A DNA stretch of 34,134 nucleotides from JAWLFY01 sp964462125. Its GTDB lineage: Bacteria > Planctomycetota > Planctomycetia > Pirellulales > Pirellulaceae. The notes under the pieces are model-generated. The model was not told the origin of the DNA. It did not search any database and saw nothing but the letters and a program-made list of their open reading frames with translations. A program made the translations under genes and the position numbers. Location of the stretch: the NCBI GenBank assembly GCA_964462125.1, contig CAYWXT010000025.1:1-34134 (forward strand), read 5' to 3'. Below are positions 33,039 to 34,134 of the stretch, piece by piece (position 1 is the stretch's first letter; every line of letters starts with the position of its first letter).

Positions 33039-34044
33039 CCGACGCGACGGACTGAATGGCAAGCGACGCTGGCAACGACCGGGTTTTACCCTGGTTGAGT
33101 TGTTGGCTTCCCTGGCGATCATCGGTGTATTGTTGGCGGTTACGATTTCGGCTGTTGGGATGGCGCGCGAGGCGTCTCGGAGAGCGGAATGTATTAATCG
33201 GTTACGTCAGTTGGTTCTGGCTGTCCACCAATTTGAAGGCGCGTATCGGGAGTTCCCACAGGCTGATACCGGGAGGGATATTAGGCCTGGGCACAGCTAC
33301 AGTTCTGGATTTTGGCGACTGCTGCCATACCTTGGTCATGAAACATTGAGTAAGGAGGTACGCCACATTGGGTTTCAGGGAGCGGGACATCCGACGACCG
33401 AACGGATGTATCCCACGACGCGAGTCCGGCTTGATCATTTCCTCTGCCCATCGGATTCCGTCGATGAAGGAACCAACTATCGGTTCAACGGCGGCTCGAA
33501 TCCAAGTTGTGTTCCGCTTCCAACATTGCCGCCAGCGCTGATGCCGAACGGCCCTTTTGGACTTATGATGGAGACTGGCTTTTCCGATGTGCGGGATGGG
33601 ACGTCATCCACGATCGCGTTTTCCGAACGCTTGAAGGCGCCGACCGGCAGTGGTTACGATCATCGGGCCCACATTTGGGGCAGTCGACTTCGCGGACAGT
33701 TTGAGTTGGCGGAGATTAATCATGAGCTGCTCTACTCCTTGGGATCGGAATTAGGGACCTCGGAGCCTTCAAGTTACACACCCTTGGCAGGCCGGAGCTG
33801 GCATGGAGGGGGGAAACATTTCACGATCTATGATCACGTCTTTCTACCCAACGCACCGATGCCCGCAATCTCAAGCGGAAGCTCCACTTCCAACATTCCT
33901 CAGAGCACCGGCGCAGTACCGCCGACGTCACGACATTCGGGCGGCGTCAACGCGGCAGTACTCGATGGCTCCGTGCGATTCATCTCCAACAGCATTGAGT
34001 TGGAAGTGTGGCGAAGCGTGGGCAGCATGAAGGGGCGCCGCTAA
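33025..34044 (+). CDS. DUF1559 pseudopilin-like protein
   Basis: 339 aa. A type IV prepilin/pseudopilin N-terminus is visible: basic leader (MRINSRRDGLNGKRRWQRPG), prepilin peptidase site G/FTLVELLA, then the hydrophobic helix SLAIIGVLLAVTISAVG and REASRRAECINRLRQL. The DUF1559 body has LDHFLCPSD, NYRFNGGSNPSC, DGTSSTIAFSER and the C-terminal H-x9-DG motif in RHSGGVNAAVLDGSVRFI. Planctomycetes hold hundreds of such proteins, presumed surface or secretion-system pseudopilins. Position as the last gene of the C39/DUF1573 series suggests a role in export or display of the processed product; this is inference. Confidence 0.9.
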   Translation: MRINSRRDGLNGKRRWQRPGFTLVELLASLAIIGVLLAVTISAVGMAREASRRAECINRLRQLVLAVHQFEGAYREFPQADTGRDIRPGHSYSSGFWRLLPYLGHETLSKEVRHIGFQGAGHPTTERMYPTTRVRLDHFLCPSDSVDEGTNYRFNGGSNPSCVPLPTLPPALMPNGPFGLMMETGFSDVRDGTSSTIAFSERLKAPTGSGYDHRAHIWGSRLRGQFELAEINHELLYSLGSELGTSEPSSYTPLAGRSWHGGGKHFTIYDHVFLPNAPMPAISSGSSTSNIPQSTGAVPPTSRHSGGVNAAVLDGSVRFISNSIELEVWRSVGSMKGRR

Positions 34045-34059
34045 AAAACTTGGGAGGTG

Positions 34060-34134
34060 ATGAACAGTGTCCTTTCGGCAAGCATGCATGAAGCCGATGA
34101 GGCGAGCGGGGTAGATTGCCGGTCCATTCTGCGC
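34060..34134 (+). CDS. Possible start of a further gene (runs off the right edge)
   Basis: ATG 34060 (or GTG 34057) opens a frame to the window end: MNSVLSASMHEADEASGVDC and five more residues. A GGGAGG sequence is just upstream but too close (2-3 bases) for a normal ribosome site; the later ATG at 34084 is an alternative. The visible 25 residues fit no family I know, so this is a candidate only. Confidence 0.2.
   Translation, partial: MNSVLSASMHEADEASGVDCRSILR

Noticed and set aside
34067..34114. GTG start with well-spaced GGAGG near the right edge
   Set aside because: Frame closes after 15 codons; the other frame from 34060 stays open to the edge and is listed instead.

Overview
The window looks like a piece of a planctomycete chromosome, most likely Pirellulales/Rhodopirellula-like. 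The sequence basis is the presence of families expanded in that phylum: three DUF1501 proteins, two PSCyt1-DUF1549-DUF1553 cytochrome proteins, a DUF1559 pseudopilin, a DUF1573 protein, a PAS-AraC regulator, an ECF sigma factor and M56/BlaR1-type proteins with long C-terminal tails. The left 28 kb is GC-rich. From about 29.1 kb rightwards the DNA looks visibly less GC-rich (judged by eye), and this change falls just after a decayed transposase.

Layout. 1-1435: the end of a GTPase (open at the left edge) overlapping a GAP1-N2-like protein, a candidate two-gene remnant of a GTPase-based conflict system. 1484-4060 (minus): arginine N-succinyltransferase and a class-III aminotransferase. 4192-5549 (plus): an unannotated 52-aa ORF coupled to an M20 metallopeptidase. 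5652-9653: a BlaI repressor with its promoter and two operators, and a BlaR1-like M56 peptidase whose sensor end is an array of Ig-like/carboxypeptidase-regulatory repeats. 9670-19150 (minus): two consecutive [PSCyt1-DUF1549-DUF1553 + DUF1501] pairs, divergent from a PAS-AraC activator (19382-20137). 20261-22885: YaiI family protein, a wrecked exo-sialidase gene and a third, solitary DUF1501 gene. 23194-26709: promoter and operon for a three-subunit succinate dehydrogenase whose membrane anchor resembles mycobacterial Sdh1. 26822-28241: an Rrf2 regulator and an ECF sigma factor, divergent. 28292-29077: IS1634-type transposase debris, bounded on its outer side by a 24-bp palindromic repeat that recurs inverted before the sigma gene.

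29244-34044 is the most novel part: a putative promoter with a G10 tract in its spacer, a cysteine-rich small precursor (signal peptide plus a double-glycine leader, now with a +1 frameshift and an in-frame TGA), a nested palindromic repeat, then four closely packed genes: a secreted LolA-like protein, a membrane-anchored C39 (double-glycine) peptidase, an exported DUF1573 protein and a DUF1559 pseudopilin. I infer an extracytoplasmic peptide-maturation locus in which a Sec-exported, Cys-rich precursor is cut after Gly-Gly by a stand-alone C39 peptidase; this is a hypothesis from gene content, order and motifs only.

No tRNA, rRNA, CRISPR array or intact insertion sequence was seen.
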